Numbered from the stretch's first letter, positions 1-6,326 are shown. The stretch is DNA of 19,803 nucleotides from Scytonema sp. UIC 10036 (GCF_009725235.1 NZ_WJFC01000241.1:1-19803), one strand, 5' to 3'. Notes: generated by a model not told the origin, from the letters alone. A program made the numbers and translations.

Positions 1-77
1 AGGTAAGATTGTTCCCTCATCTAGAATTGCCTCTCCTAAATTGGCACCAGTGAGGTCGGCACCACTGAGGTTGGCAC
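1..77. repeat. terminal direct repeat, left copy
   Basis: These 77 bases are identical to 19727-19803. The same reading frame runs through both copies, so this looks like the overlap left when a circular molecule is assembled and cut, not a biological repeat. Seventy-seven is also a commonly used assembly k-mer length. Removing one copy leaves 19,726 bp. Confidence 0.95.
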
Positions 78-1044
78 TGCTGAGGTCGGCATCAGTGAGG
101 TTGGCACCAATGAGGATAGCACCACTGAGGATAGCACTTTCGAGGTCGGCACCAATGAGGCTGGCACTGCTGAGGATGGCAAGTCTGAGGTTGGCACCAC
201 TGAGGTTGGCATCCCCGAGGATGGCATCAATGAGGTAGGCACTTTCGAGGATGGCACCACTGAGGCGGGCACTTTCGAGGTAGGCACTGCTGAGGTCGGC
301 ATCACTGAGGTCGGCACCAATGAGGTTGGCACCACTGAGGTTGGCACCACTGAGGTTGGCACCGCTCAGATTTAACTTACTTATAAGTTCTGCATCAATT
401 AGAAATCGAACAACGCTTCCCTTCCGTTCTCCGTCTCGATCCAATCTTCGCAGCACCGATAATGTTCTAGCGCGTACTATGTCAAGCGCTGCATCTCGCT
501 TCTGGTATTCCGGGTTTGATTCTTCTATTTCTTTGCCAATCAACACTTTTAATTCTTTATCAATCAGCAATTCCGACATACGGTCAATATAAGCTTCTAG
601 AGCTGACTCTCGTAAATTAGTGGCTGCTATTTCTCTTTCAAGCGCAGCTCGTTCCTCGGCTCGTTGTTGTTCACCCTTAGCTCGTTCCTCGGCTCGTTGT
701 TGTTCACCCTTAGCTCGTTCCTCAGCTCGTCGTTGCTCACTGCGCTGAAACTGGAATAGTACAACCGGAATTGCGATCGTGCCAGCCAAGCCTAACCAAT
801 CCCAAACTGTCTTGCCCGATTGAAAATGTTCTGTTGTCTCTTTAAGTTCGATGGTTTTTCCATCTTTGGGATTTATGACTTGCTTTGTAGTCACTGATTT
901 ATTTGAGTCTTCTCCAAAACCACTCCAGTAGAATTGATAGAGAATTGCAATGGCTACAAGCACACCAGCGACGGCTATCAGCCATTTTTGCTTGGTAGAT
1001 AAAGACTTCACCCAATCAGCAAACCTCTCGCGCCGCTTGCCCAT
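1..1044 (-). CDS. membrane-anchored pentapeptide-repeat protein (runs off the left edge)
   Basis: Read across the circle join, this gene encodes about 357 residues and ends at a TAG at 19697-19699. From the N-terminus: a basic start (MGKRRERF), a hydrophobic helix near residues 20-37, a second near residues 75-95, a charged coiled coil with an exact 33-bp duplication ([11 protein letters not shown] twice), a linker ending in [12 protein letters not shown], then about 24 consecutive A(N/D)LxG-type pentapeptides encoded as a 15-bp periodicity from about 375 downward. The protein ends shortly after TILPDGSKY. Such repeats fold as a right-handed beta-helix. Membrane-linked proteins of this layout are common in cyanobacteria, and their role is mostly unknown. 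An in-frame ATG at 1066-1068 would add eight residues; neither start has a strong ribosome site. Apparent open frames on the other strand over the repeats are shadows of the 15-bp periodicity. Confidence 0.88.
   Translation of the reverse strand, partial: MGKRRERFADWVKSLSTKQKWLIAVAGVLVAIAILYQFYWSGFGEDSNKSVTTKQVINPKDGKTIELKETTEHFQSGKTVWDWLGLAGTIAIPVVLFQFQRSEQRRAEERAKGEQQRAEERAKGEQQRAEERAALEREIAATNLRESALEAYIDRMSELLIDKELKVLIGKEIEESNPEYQKRDAALDIVRARTLSVLRRLDRDGERKGSVVRFLIDAELISKLNLSGANLSGANLSGANLIGADLSDADLSSAYLESARLSGAILESAYLIDAILGDANLSGANLRLAILSSASLIGADLESAILSGAILIGANLTDADLSSANLSGADLTGANLGEAILDEGTILP
646..711. repeat. exact tandem 33-bp duplication inside the pentapeptide gene
   Basis: Two perfect 33-bp units (646-678 and 679-711), followed by a partial, diverged third, encode repeated [11 protein letters not shown] in the coiled-coil part of the membrane pentapeptide protein. 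The perfect identity suggests recent slippage or unequal exchange. The unit is in frame (11 codons), so the stalk length can vary without breaking the protein. Confidence 0.9.
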
Positions 1045-1068
1045 TAAAGCCCCCAAACAGAAGTACAT

Positions 1069-1279
1069 AGTTAGACTTCATCCTCAAAGCGGTCATTTAC
1101 AGGAGTGGGCTTGTTTACTCTCCCAAATTTTCAAAAATTTAGAACAGTAAACACAGTTTGAGGGGTTACTGCTGGGCGATGTGCCCATAGGGCAGGAGCG
1201 AAGCTATCGCCACTGATGAAGTTGGAAGCTATCTGCGGAAATTCCGCAGATAAAATTTCAGGAATTGCGATCGCATTCC
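1069..1279. other. intergenic region with a perfect 11-bp inverted repeat
   Basis: No convincing gene is seen here. It holds an inverted repeat with 11-bp arms (1230-1240 and 1242-1252) around one central base, core CTGCGGAA/TTCCGCAG, and a HIP1 site near 1267. It lies between the zinc-ribbon gene and the pentapeptide gene, both minus. The hairpin lacks a T-run on the minus strand, so it may be a protein-binding dyad or a weak terminator. The pentapeptide gene promoter should lie around 1070-1160, but I could not pick a good -35/-10 pair. Confidence 0.6.
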
Positions 1280-1435
1280 CTACGGTTTTATGTTTCTCCT
1301 AAGCAGTGTGCTTCTACGGAGTGTCGCGCCCTCGAAGAACGAGTAATTGCACCTGGCACAATGCCACTGCTGTTTTCCCTTGCGGTGCCCGTTACGGCGG
1401 GCTGGAGTGCCACAGATTGGGCAAAGTTGATTCAT
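1280..1435 (-). CDS. 51-residue zinc-ribbon protein, overlapping the upstream stop codon
   Basis: This short frame starts with an ATG that overlaps the TGA stop of the preceding coiled-coil gene (ATGA at 1432-1435), the classic arrangement for translational coupling. The peptide opens MNQLCPICGTPARRNGHRKG and continues GKQQWHCARCNYSFF, giving Cys5-x2-Cys8 and Cys26-x2-Cys29, a four-cysteine zinc ribbon. The pattern C-P-x-C-G...NGxxxGxQxWxCxxC resembles the N-terminal zinc ribbon of some transposases (for example IS1 InsA-type), but no catalytic part follows; the frame ends at TAG 1280-1282. It may be a small DNA-binding partner of the upstream protein, or a domesticated transposase fragment. 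The overlap and intact cysteine spacing argue for a real gene. Confidence 0.65.
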   Translation of the reverse strand: MNQLCPICGTPARRNGHRKGKQQWHCARCNYSFFEGATLRRSTLLRRNIKP

Positions 1436-2178
1436 TTGGTTTCTTGATGGTTGGGTGTAGTTTCCCTTTCTCCCTTGGCTACAGCCAGCGCTTGCAAGAG
1501 ACTACGCAAACCGTTCTGTACATCACCCAATTTCAAATCCTCGATCGCATAGTCAATCCACTCCACTATTCGCTCTGTGTCGGGTGTAGAGGTAGATGTA
1601 GACGCTGGCAACTCAGCAATAAATTGGTCTAGAAGCGCCTTAGATGCTTTGTACTTTGGGGCTTGTTTCCCCAGCTTGAGAGAGGCAAGTATGCGATCGC
1701 GTGCTGCTTGGTAGTCTATATGTACTATTGCTTTTTGTTGCTTATTGTGCAGTTCGTTCTGTAACTGTTGGTTGTCATTCTGTAACCGTCCTAGTTCGTT
1801 CTGTAACCGCGCTACCTCATCACTCTGGGTTACAGATGCTTGTTCTGTAACTTCAGGCTTGGCTCGCGGCTCAGCGGGCACGCTCAACAGACTGGCGACT
1901 TCCTCCAGTCGGGCAACGGTCAAGTCAGATGCTCTGCCTATGTAACGCTTATGTAACTTACCTTGAACCTTACGGTACGCATACCAGTAGTCCCCATCTG
2001 CCTTCTTACTCTTCTCCTTACGGGCAGTGTAGGGGGCTTCTTCAGAGTCGGGTACATATCTGAAAGATTGAACGCCTTCTAGCCACTGCTGCCAGCGTTC
2101 CTTATCAGTTGCGATCGCAATACTAGTTTCACCCTCACTGAGAACGCCGTCAGCTACCGACGGGATTTGTTGAGCCAT
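1432..2178 (-). CDS. coiled-coil putative DNA-binding protein (KfrA-like layout)
   Basis: The 248-residue product has an N-terminal segment with YWYAYRKVQGKLHKRYIG (residues 64-81) followed by ASDLTVARLEEVASLL. This beta-hairpin plus helix pattern is seen in many cyanobacterial proteins and resembles small beta-sheet DNA-binding domains (inference). Residues about 121-148 form a heptad coiled coil with repeated LQNEL/LQND, and a helical C-terminal domain follows. A DNA-binding head plus coiled coil is the layout of plasmid autoregulators such as KfrA, though I see no sequence identity to claim. Upstream at 2183-2328 is a dense array of GTTAC octamers, the nearest copy overlapping the ribosome site, which suggests autorepression. 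The start ATG at 2176-2178 has an AGG eight bases upstream. Its stop overlaps the zinc-ribbon gene. Confidence 0.7.
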   Translation of the reverse strand: MAQQIPSVADGVLSEGETSIAIATDKERWQQWLEGVQSFRYVPDSEEAPYTARKEKSKKADGDYWYAYRKVQGKLHKRYIGRASDLTVARLEEVASLLSVPAEPRAKPEVTEQASVTQSDEVARLQNELGRLQNDNQQLQNELHNKQQKAIVHIDYQAARDRILASLKLGKQAPKYKASKALLDQFIAELPASTSTSTPDTERIVEWIDYAIEDLKLGDVQNGLRSLLQALAVAKGERETTPNHQETK

Positions 2179-2182
2179 ATCA

Positions 2183-2328
2183 GTTACCTATACTCTTCTG
2201 TAACCATCCTATAGGTAACTCACAGCAGTTACATAAAGTTCACACAATCGTTACCTAAACTTTATATGTAACTATTGCCAGTTACCTAATGCGTTACATA
2301 TAATAGGTTACATAACGAGTTAGGTAAC
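2183..2328. promoter_or_regulatory. array of about ten GTTAC(C/A)TA octamers in both orientations
   Basis: Octamers GTTACCTA or GTTACATA occur on the plus strand at 2183, 2228, 2250, 2281, 2293 and 2307, and inverted (TAGGTAAC/TATGTAAC) at 2212-2219, 2265-2272 and 2321-2328. A related TTCTGTAACC lies at 2196-2205. The array fills the divergent region between the coiled-coil gene and the 52-residue gene, covers a TATAAT box, and touches the ribosome site of the coiled-coil gene. It is probably an operator or partition/origin site bound by a plasmid protein. Confidence 0.8.
2275..2304 (+). promoter_or_regulatory. sigma70-type promoter embedded in the octamer array
   Basis: TTGCCA (2275-2280) and TATAAT (2299-2304) are 18 bases apart and point toward the genes at 2419-3188. 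The -10 box sits between two GTTAC octamers (2293 and 2307), so a protein bound there would compete with RNA polymerase. Expected transcript start is near 2311. Confidence 0.6.
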
Positions 2329-2418
2329 TAACGAGTTAAATCAAAGGGCGATCGCTCTAACCCTGGAAAAGTTCAGCGCTCGCCCTCTACAAACCCTCAA
2401 CGATAAGGATTCACAACA

Positions 2419-2577
2419 ATGTTATCTCAACCAACTTGCAAAACTTGCCCGTTCTTCAACCAATCAACCCAACTTCCCAATGTGGGGACTTGCTCTTACC
2501 ACCAAGATAAGGTGCTGGGTTCTACACCCATCTGTTGCGCCGGAGTACAAGCCATCAGCCAACCTCTAGCAGCTTAA
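2419..2577 (+). CDS. 52-residue cysteine-rich protein
   Basis: The frame starts at ATG 2419 with AAGGAT eight bases upstream. It encodes MLSQPTCKTCPFFNQ..., with Cys7, Cys10, Cys25, Cys39 and Cys40. The CxxCPFF start and later cysteines suggest metal binding (zinc or an iron-sulfur cluster). I do not recognise a named family. It is the first gene downstream of the TTGCCA/TATAAT promoter and precedes the 184-residue gene by 56 bases in the same direction, so the two are probably co-transcribed and controlled through the GTTAC array. Confidence 0.65.
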   Translation: MLSQPTCKTCPFFNQSTQLPNVGTCSYHQDKVLGSTPICCAGVQAISQPLAA

Positions 2578-2633
2578 TATCTTGCCTCTCCCCCACACCG
2601 GGGGAGCCATAAAAATAAAGACAGGACACAGCC

Positions 2634-3188
2634 ATGACACAACACGAAACAGCACAACTAATTGCACTCCTAAAGGCGCAACAACAACTGCTAGAGAAGA
2701 TTGCCTCAAGCTTGGACAAATCAAAATTGGGATTACACAACGATGTAGGCAGCCTCAAGATATATTGCAACAGACAGCACGGCTCACTCTGGTACACATT
2801 AAAGGACGGGCAAGCCTCACCAATTACCGCTACTGCTTTGTCTGGATACCTTAAAGAGTTGAAATTTGAGCAGACTGAACGGCGTGGTAAGCCTTGTCAC
2901 AAGCTGTTGGCAACAATTGCGGCTGACAAACTCTATATTTTAGAGTCCGGTCATGACACCCACTTCAGCAAAGGACTTCTTGTGGCAGTCGCACTCTTGA
3001 CCCCTCAACAGCTGCTGCAGCCCATCACCATACAGCCAGTGGCCGGTGATGATGAATCGGTTTTATTCTGTCGCGTGTGGTGCGGTTCGGAGTACATCAA
3101 AGCTAGCTACGACGATTCGGTGAACTGGAGAGAAATTGCTAAGGCAGCGATCGCAGTTGTGAAAGCTGCTAACGAAATGCCATTCTAA
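2634..3188 (+). CDS. hypothetical plasmid protein, 184 residues
   Basis: The product begins with a short amphipathic helix (MTQHETAQLIALLKAQQQLLEKIASS), then a mixed alpha/beta body with the segments YTLKDGQ, ALSGYLKELKFEQTERRGK, KLYILESGHDTHFSKGLL and VLFCRVWCGSEYIKASYDD. Similar proteins seem to recur on cyanobacterial plasmids, as far as I recall, but I cannot name a function. The strand-rich body with basic RRGK could suit single-stranded DNA binding, which is speculation. It is probably co-transcribed with the upstream Cys-rich gene and is followed by two hairpins, the second terminator-like. Codon use and a HIP1 site (near 3150) match the rest of the plasmid. Confidence 0.7.
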   Translation: MTQHETAQLIALLKAQQQLLEKIASSLDKSKLGLHNDVGSLKIYCNRQHGSLWYTLKDGQASPITATALSGYLKELKFEQTERRGKPCHKLLATIAADKLYILESGHDTHFSKGLLVAVALLTPQQLLQPITIQPVAGDDESVLFCRVWCGSEYIKASYDDSVNWREIAKAAIAVVKAANEMPF

Positions 3189-3211
3189 ATCAGGCGTTAC
3201 GATTCGTTAAG

Positions 3212-3238
3212 TCAAATGGGGCAAGATGTCCCATTTGA
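3212..3238. repeat. inverted repeat downstream of the 184-residue gene
   Basis: Perfect 9-bp arms TCAAATGGG (3212-3220) and CCCATTTGA (3230-3238) with a 9-base loop. No T-run follows, so it is more likely an RNA stem protecting the 3' end, or a protein site, than a terminator by itself. Confidence 0.6.
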
Positions 3239-3278
3239 ATTCAAGAATCTCATAGCATCAATTGACCCCAAAAAGATG

Positions 3279-3308
3279 ATTCCCACGGGACGCACCGTGG
3301 GAATTTTA
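3279..3308 (+). terminator. probable rho-independent terminator
   Basis: Perfect 10-bp stem ATTCCCACGG (3279-3288) / CCGTGGGAAT (3295-3304) with a 6-base loop, followed by a short TTTT run. It separates the 2419-3188 unit from the recombinase gene. Confidence 0.65.
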
Positions 3309-3355
3309 AATATATACCGTTCGCTTAAATAGCCATTATCACGAACTCACTATTA

Positions 3356-4348
3356 ATGAAGAATACAAAAGCTATCACCAAAAACACTACTAAGATTGTC
3401 GCTATCGAAGCAGTCGCCACCGACCCCACTCCTTATATCGACGTACTGGCACTCCTACTTGAGGACAAGCGCTCGCCAGCAACACGACGCGCATATGAGG
3501 GTGACATCAATCACTTCTTTAACACGATGCTTCACTCTCCCCCAACCAGGGACAATATGAAAGACTTTCTCTCGCTCTCCCAGGTCCAAGCAAACGCCCT
3601 GGTGATGAAATACAAATCAATTATGGTTCAATCGGGACTAAAGGAAGCAACCGTCAACAGGAGACTGGCAGCCCTCAAGTCGCTGGTTCGTTACGCCCGT
3701 AAGGTCGGTCAATGTAACTTTACTCTAGAAGATGTGGAAGCAGAAAAAGTAAAGCAGTACCGGGACACAACCGGCATCACACAAGAGGAATTCAAAAAAG
3801 TATTGGGGAAAATTGACCGCGATACCCAATTGGGGAAGAGAGATTTTGCTATCTTGCTGCTATTGTGGACGAATGCCTTGCGTCGGGGGGAGGTTAGCAA
3901 GTTGCTCGTGAAAGATTTCGATTACTCCAGCCGTAGCTTGTGGATTCTTGGTAAGGGCAAAGGCACCAGTAAGGAACGGGTCGAGCTTCCCAAGGTGACG
4001 GCGGATGCGATCGCTGCTTGGCTATCAACTCGCAGTGCCTCCAGTCTCACCGGGGATAGTCCACTTTTTAGTGCCCTAGATTTTCACAACCTCGGACATC
4101 AACTCTGTGGGGACATGATATCTAAAATCGTGCAGAAGTACTGCAAGGCAGCTGGCATCAACAAGCAGATGTCAGCGCATCGCATCCGCCACAGCTCCAT
4201 TACTACCGCATTGGATCAAAGTGGTGGGGATGTCAGGAAGGTCCAGAAACTTAGCCGACACGCGAAAATCGAAACCCTCATGATTTATGATGACAACCGA
4301 TTGTGCGTACAAGGAGAATTGTCGGACTTACTTGCCGATCTGTTTTAG
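3356..4348 (+). CDS. tyrosine recombinase / integrase (XerC/D-like)
   Basis: This 330-residue protein has an N-terminal SAM-like core-binding domain (about 28-115) and a C-terminal catalytic domain. All expected active-site residues are visible: Arg176 (NALRRGEV), a Lys in GKGKGTSK (200 or 202), His275-x-x-Arg278 (SAHRIRHSS), His302 (LSRHAKIE) and the nucleophile Tyr311 (LMIYDDNR). Length and order are standard for Xer-type recombinases. On a plasmid the usual jobs are resolving multimers to monomers or integrating and excising DNA. A cluster of inverted repeats just downstream (4413-4503) could be its target. The start at 3356 lacks a strong ribosome site. The gene ends within a HIP1 octamer. 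Confidence 0.92.
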   Translation: MKNTKAITKNTTKIVAIEAVATDPTPYIDVLALLLEDKRSPATRRAYEGDINHFFNTMLHSPPTRDNMKDFLSLSQVQANALVMKYKSIMVQSGLKEATVNRRLAALKSLVRYARKVGQCNFTLEDVEAEKVKQYRDTTGITQEEFKKVLGKIDRDTQLGKRDFAILLLLWTNALRRGEVSKLLVKDFDYSSRSLWILGKGKGTSKERVELPKVTADAIAAWLSTRSASSLTGDSPLFSALDFHNLGHQLCGDMISKIVQKYCKAAGINKQMSAHRIRHSSITTALDQSGGDVRKVQKLSRHAKIETLMIYDDNRLCVQGELSDLLADLF

Positions 4349-4528
4349 CGATCGCTCTCAACCAGACGGGTAAGTAAATGGATTTTTGTCCGGGAGCCCA
4401 AGCTTGGACAGATGCGACATGGGCGTAATTCGTACAGCGGAAGCTTGATGACGTGTCGCATTGCCGCACTCGTGCTGAAATGTCGTACCGTCGTGCGACA
4501 TTTGACAGGGCTTCCCGCCCTAGTAAAC
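4349..4528. other. inverted-repeat cluster after the recombinase; candidate recombination site
   Basis: TGCGACA-type words recur in both orientations: 4413-4420, 4454-4460 (inverted) and 4494-4501, with a dyad AAATGTCG (4478-4485) / CGACATTT (4496-4503) around 10 bases. A palindrome CCAAGCTTGG occurs at about 4399-4408 and a short AGGGC/GCCCT hairpin near 4507-4521. The spacing is close to, but not the same as, a classical Xer site (11-bp arms, 6-8 bp centre). Two overlapping minus-strand frames are open here, but neither has a recognisable product. Confidence 0.45.
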
Positions 4529-4669
4529 CTATTTCCATTTGGGACTTGAGCGCGGATGACTAACAATCAACCAAGTTAGCATCCGCACAGAAAACAACTC
4601 GCTATCAAGCTGGCTTCTTATGACCAACAATCGCCCTGCTGCCCATCTTGGGATTACTGATTTTTTCAT
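4529..4669 (-). CDS. 46-residue WAAGRLLV small protein, copy A
   Basis: The ATG (4667-4669) overlaps the TGA stop of the XRE regulator gene (ATGA), implying translational coupling. The product starts MKKSVIPRWAAGRLLVIRSQ, continues LDSELFSVRMLTWLI, and ends at TAG 4529-4531. The core W-A-A-G-R-L-L-V, then Gln, Asp-Ser-Glu, Arg-Met and Thr is shared at the same spacing with a 47-residue frame at 5475-5618 (15 identities over about 24 positions). Conservation of two diverged copies shows this frame is translated. I do not recognise the family. It is basic and helical, with a mildly hydrophobic middle. As the partner of an XRE regulator it could be a toxin, antitoxin or co-regulator; none is shown by sequence alone. 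Confidence 0.7.
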   Translation of the reverse strand: MKKSVIPRWAAGRLLVIRSQLDSELFSVRMLTWLIVSHPRSSPKWK

Positions 4670-4890
4670 CCTACGAGCTCCGTGATATCACACCCAATTG
4701 CCTTGGCGAGCGTAACACCCTCGAACCAACTTGGCTCGCTGCCTTGCTCGATGTGACTGATTCTCTGCCGGGTAAGTTGGCAGCGTCCTTTGATGTTGAC
4801 GGCATCAGCCAATTCTTGCTGTGTCAGGCGGAGCCTGCGCCGCCTTAAATAAAGCTGTTCTCCTAATTCCTTCTCTGGGGTCAATCGCAT
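4666..4890 (-). CDS. XRE-family helix-turn-helix regulator
   Basis: The 74-residue protein has a compact Cro/C1-type HTH: a basic N-terminal helix (LYLRRRRLRL), LTQQELADAV (22-31), an unusual short insert NIKGRCQ, then LTRQRISHIEQG (39-50) and WFEGVTLAKAIGCDITELVG. Single-domain repressors of this type commonly control their own operon and often partner a toxin or other small protein. It is co-transcribed with the coupled 46-residue protein and divergent from the secreted-protein gene at 5051. A candidate operator dyad lies between them (4926-4967). Confidence 0.85.
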   Translation of the reverse strand: MRLTPEKELGEQLYLRRRRLRLTQQELADAVNIKGRCQLTRQRISHIEQGSEPSWFEGVTLAKAIGCDITELVG

Positions 4891-4925
4891 ATATTTGCTG
4901 GCAATCTACAGCTTTTAAAGTGCCC

Positions 4926-4967
4926 AGAATTGGGAACGCGATCGCCTTTCATTACATCACCAATTCT
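4926..4967. promoter_or_regulatory. dyad between the XRE gene and the divergent secreted-protein gene
   Basis: Perfect 8-bp arms AGAATTGG (4926-4933) and CCAATTCT (4960-4967) are 26 bases apart, with a HIP1 site between. Arm centres are 34 bp apart, about three helical turns, which suits two repressor dimers on one face. It lies 36 bases upstream of the XRE start, so it is a good candidate autoregulatory operator. Confidence 0.5.
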
Positions 4968-5050
4968 TCACAAGGAAAAGCGTAGTTCTCCTCAAGCCGA
5001 TAACACGAGAGTTGGAGCAATTTAGAAACATCTCTCCCTTGTGGCTATTT

Positions 5051-5443
5051 ATGCGTAAAGCTCTTTTGATTGTTGTTGCTAGTACCTTAGTTTCATCTCC
5101 AGTGCTTGCCCAACAGATACCAACACCCTCTCAAAATTCCAATGATTGGCAACACGTCACGACAAACACGGCAGGCTCAATCTACTACGTAGACAAGGCA
5201 ACGGCAGCAAGGTATAACAACGGTAACGTTTCTTTCTGGGTTCGGCTAAGTACCCCTATTGGGGTTGTTGGGAGTTTCAATGTTGGAGAATGCTCTACCG
5301 GAGTGCAGCGAAAGTTGTGGCTTTTTAGAGTGGATAACGATGGGAAGTTAGTTGTCAATGGAAAAGGTAGCAACAACCCTGAGTATCTCCAACCCGGTTC
5401 GGCTGGTGCTACTGTTTTGCGTGCGGTTTGCGATGGATTGTGA
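5051..5443 (+). CDS. secreted protein, copy A (adhesin-E-like fold suggested)
   Basis: The ATG at 5051 gives a clear signal peptide: MRKALLIVVASTLVSSPVLA then QQIPTP, cleavage after Ala20. A TTG at 5012 would add 13 residues ahead of the signal and is less likely. The 110-residue mature part reads W33..V......YYVD47...VSFWVRL....C81.....KLWLFRVDNDGKLV......C127, a small beta-rich domain with one likely disulfide. The same W-V-(Y/F)xxD-FW-C-G-C layout appears in the protein at 5823-6326. It recalls the small surface-adhesin-E-like domains, but only by pattern. The gene is divergent from the XRE/46-residue pair. It acts in the periplasm or at the surface; the function is unknown. Confidence 0.75.
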   Translation: MRKALLIVVASTLVSSPVLAQQIPTPSQNSNDWQHVTTNTAGSIYYVDKATAARYNNGNVSFWVRLSTPIGVVGSFNVGECSTGVQRKLWLFRVDNDGKLVVNGKGSNNPEYLQPGSAGATVLRAVCDGL

Positions 5444-5474
5444 GGGGCGAGCGCTCTCAATCAGGTGGTAACTC

Positions 5475-5618
5475 TTACCGCATTGATTTAAGCGCGAGGT
5501 AACGAGCACACCACCCAGTTTTCATTCGCGATAAAACTATCTCACTATCGACTTGCCGGATTCTGACCAGCAGCCGTCCTGCAGCCCATTTAAAAGTCGC
5601 TCTTTGTGTTTTTGGCAT
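5475..5618 (-). CDS. 47-residue WAAGRLLV small protein, copy B
   Basis: The frame starts at ATG 5616-5618 and ends at TAA 5475-5477. It encodes MPKTQRATFKWAAGRLLVRI followed by RQVDSEIVLSRMKTGW and a basic tail. The WAAGRLLV core and the following Gln, Asp-Ser-Glu, Arg-Met and Thr match copy A at the same spacing. Unlike copy A there is no XRE gene upstream, and no SD-like sequence precedes the ATG. The start lies inside a dyad (5614-5652), so the mRNA may be leaderless or the true start may differ. It faces the secreted-protein gene at 5823, mirroring the first module. Function unknown. Confidence 0.6.
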   Translation of the reverse strand: MPKTQRATFKWAAGRLLVRIRQVDSEIVLSRMKTGWCARYLALKSMR

Positions 5619-5652
5619 ATTACATTACACAGTTTGCCTAATGTATAATGCC
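5614..5652. promoter_or_regulatory. imperfect dyad with a TATAAT box, between the copy B genes
   Basis: Arms GGCATATTACATTA (5614-5627) and TAATGTATAATGCC (5639-5652) match at 12 of 14 positions around an 11-base centre. A plus-strand promoter fits here: TTACAT (5620-5625), 18-base spacer, TATAAT (5644-5649), which would transcribe the secreted-protein gene at 5823 with a long leader. The left arm overlaps the start codon of the copy B small protein, so one bound regulator could block both directions. Confidence 0.5.
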
Positions 5653-5822
5653 CAGATTGTGGCGTCCGTACACACGAGTATGTAAAAACCGGCTTTCCCG
5701 CGTTATTTTAAAAAGATATCCAAAATCGAATAGTGAATCTTCACACTAACTGGCGCGATTCTCCCGAAGCCACCATCAGCTGTTAGCAGGCAAGCTGGAA
5801 GGATAGTGTTCTTGGTGCTCCC

Positions 5823-6326
5823 GTGAAAAAGATTGTTTTTGGTGTTGTCAGCTGTGTAAGCTTGCTGGGTGTTGCTTTTCCCGCGTCCGCTCAAGTTCCC
5901 CAGCCTACGGGAAATTGGGTATCAGTTACCAAGGGCGACGATAACTCCTTATTTCAATTAGATCGAGGTATCACTAGAAAAGGACCCGCCGTTGGATTCT
6001 GGATGCAAAACTGGAAACCGGATGGCACGAGACACGCGTGGTACGTGGTCGCTCACTGCCAAAACAAGCTTTACCAAAATGTGAAGACGTTACGACTAAA
6101 CACTTCAGGGCAAGTCGTTGCAAGTAGCGATATAAAAAGCAATATAACCCAGGCACGGTACGGATACAGCATGATGACAGTAATCGATACTGCTTGCGGT
6201 AACGTAGCTTCCGATCCAAATGCGGCGATCGTTCAAACTCAATTGGAGATGCTTCAACGCGCTAGGGAAACCAACGCCGAGATGATAAACAACGCATTTA
6301 ACGCAGCGGTAGAAATGTTCAAATAG
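5823..6326 (+). CDS. secreted protein, copy B, with an added helical C-terminus
   Basis: It starts with GTG at 5823. A signal peptide, MKKIVFGVVSCVSLLGVAFP then ASA, is cleaved after Ala23 before QVPQPTG. The mature domain has W32..V....LFQLD47....VGFWMQN....VVAHC79....LRLNTSGQVVASS.....C125G, the same order of Trp, Asp, FW, Cys, Gly and Cys as the protein at 5051-5443. The likely disulfide is Cys79-Cys125. It adds a 40-residue helical tail (QTQLEMLQRARETNAEMINN...). It is probably a diverged paralogue from duplication of the module at 4529-5443. Periplasmic or surface location is inferred from the signal peptide; the function is unknown. An A/G-rich stretch GGAAGGA lies about 20 bases upstream, not an ideal ribosome site. 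Confidence 0.72.
   Translation: MKKIVFGVVSCVSLLGVAFPASAQVPQPTGNWVSVTKGDDNSLFQLDRGITRKGPAVGFWMQNWKPDGTRHAWYVVAHCQNKLYQNVKTLRLNTSGQVVASSDIKSNITQARYGYSMMTVIDTACGNVASDPNAAIVQTQLEMLQRARETNAEMINNAFNAAVEMFK

Noticed and set aside
36..375. Open frames on both strands over the 15-bp repeats
   Set aside because: Only the minus-strand frame giving A(N/D)LxG repeats joins to a full protein and continues across the circle; the others are repeat shadows with low-complexity MPTSVV- or LRLAPL-type products.
5012..5050. TTG start that would lengthen the secreted protein at 5051
   Set aside because: It would put 13 residues before a complete signal peptide; ATG 5051 is a better start.
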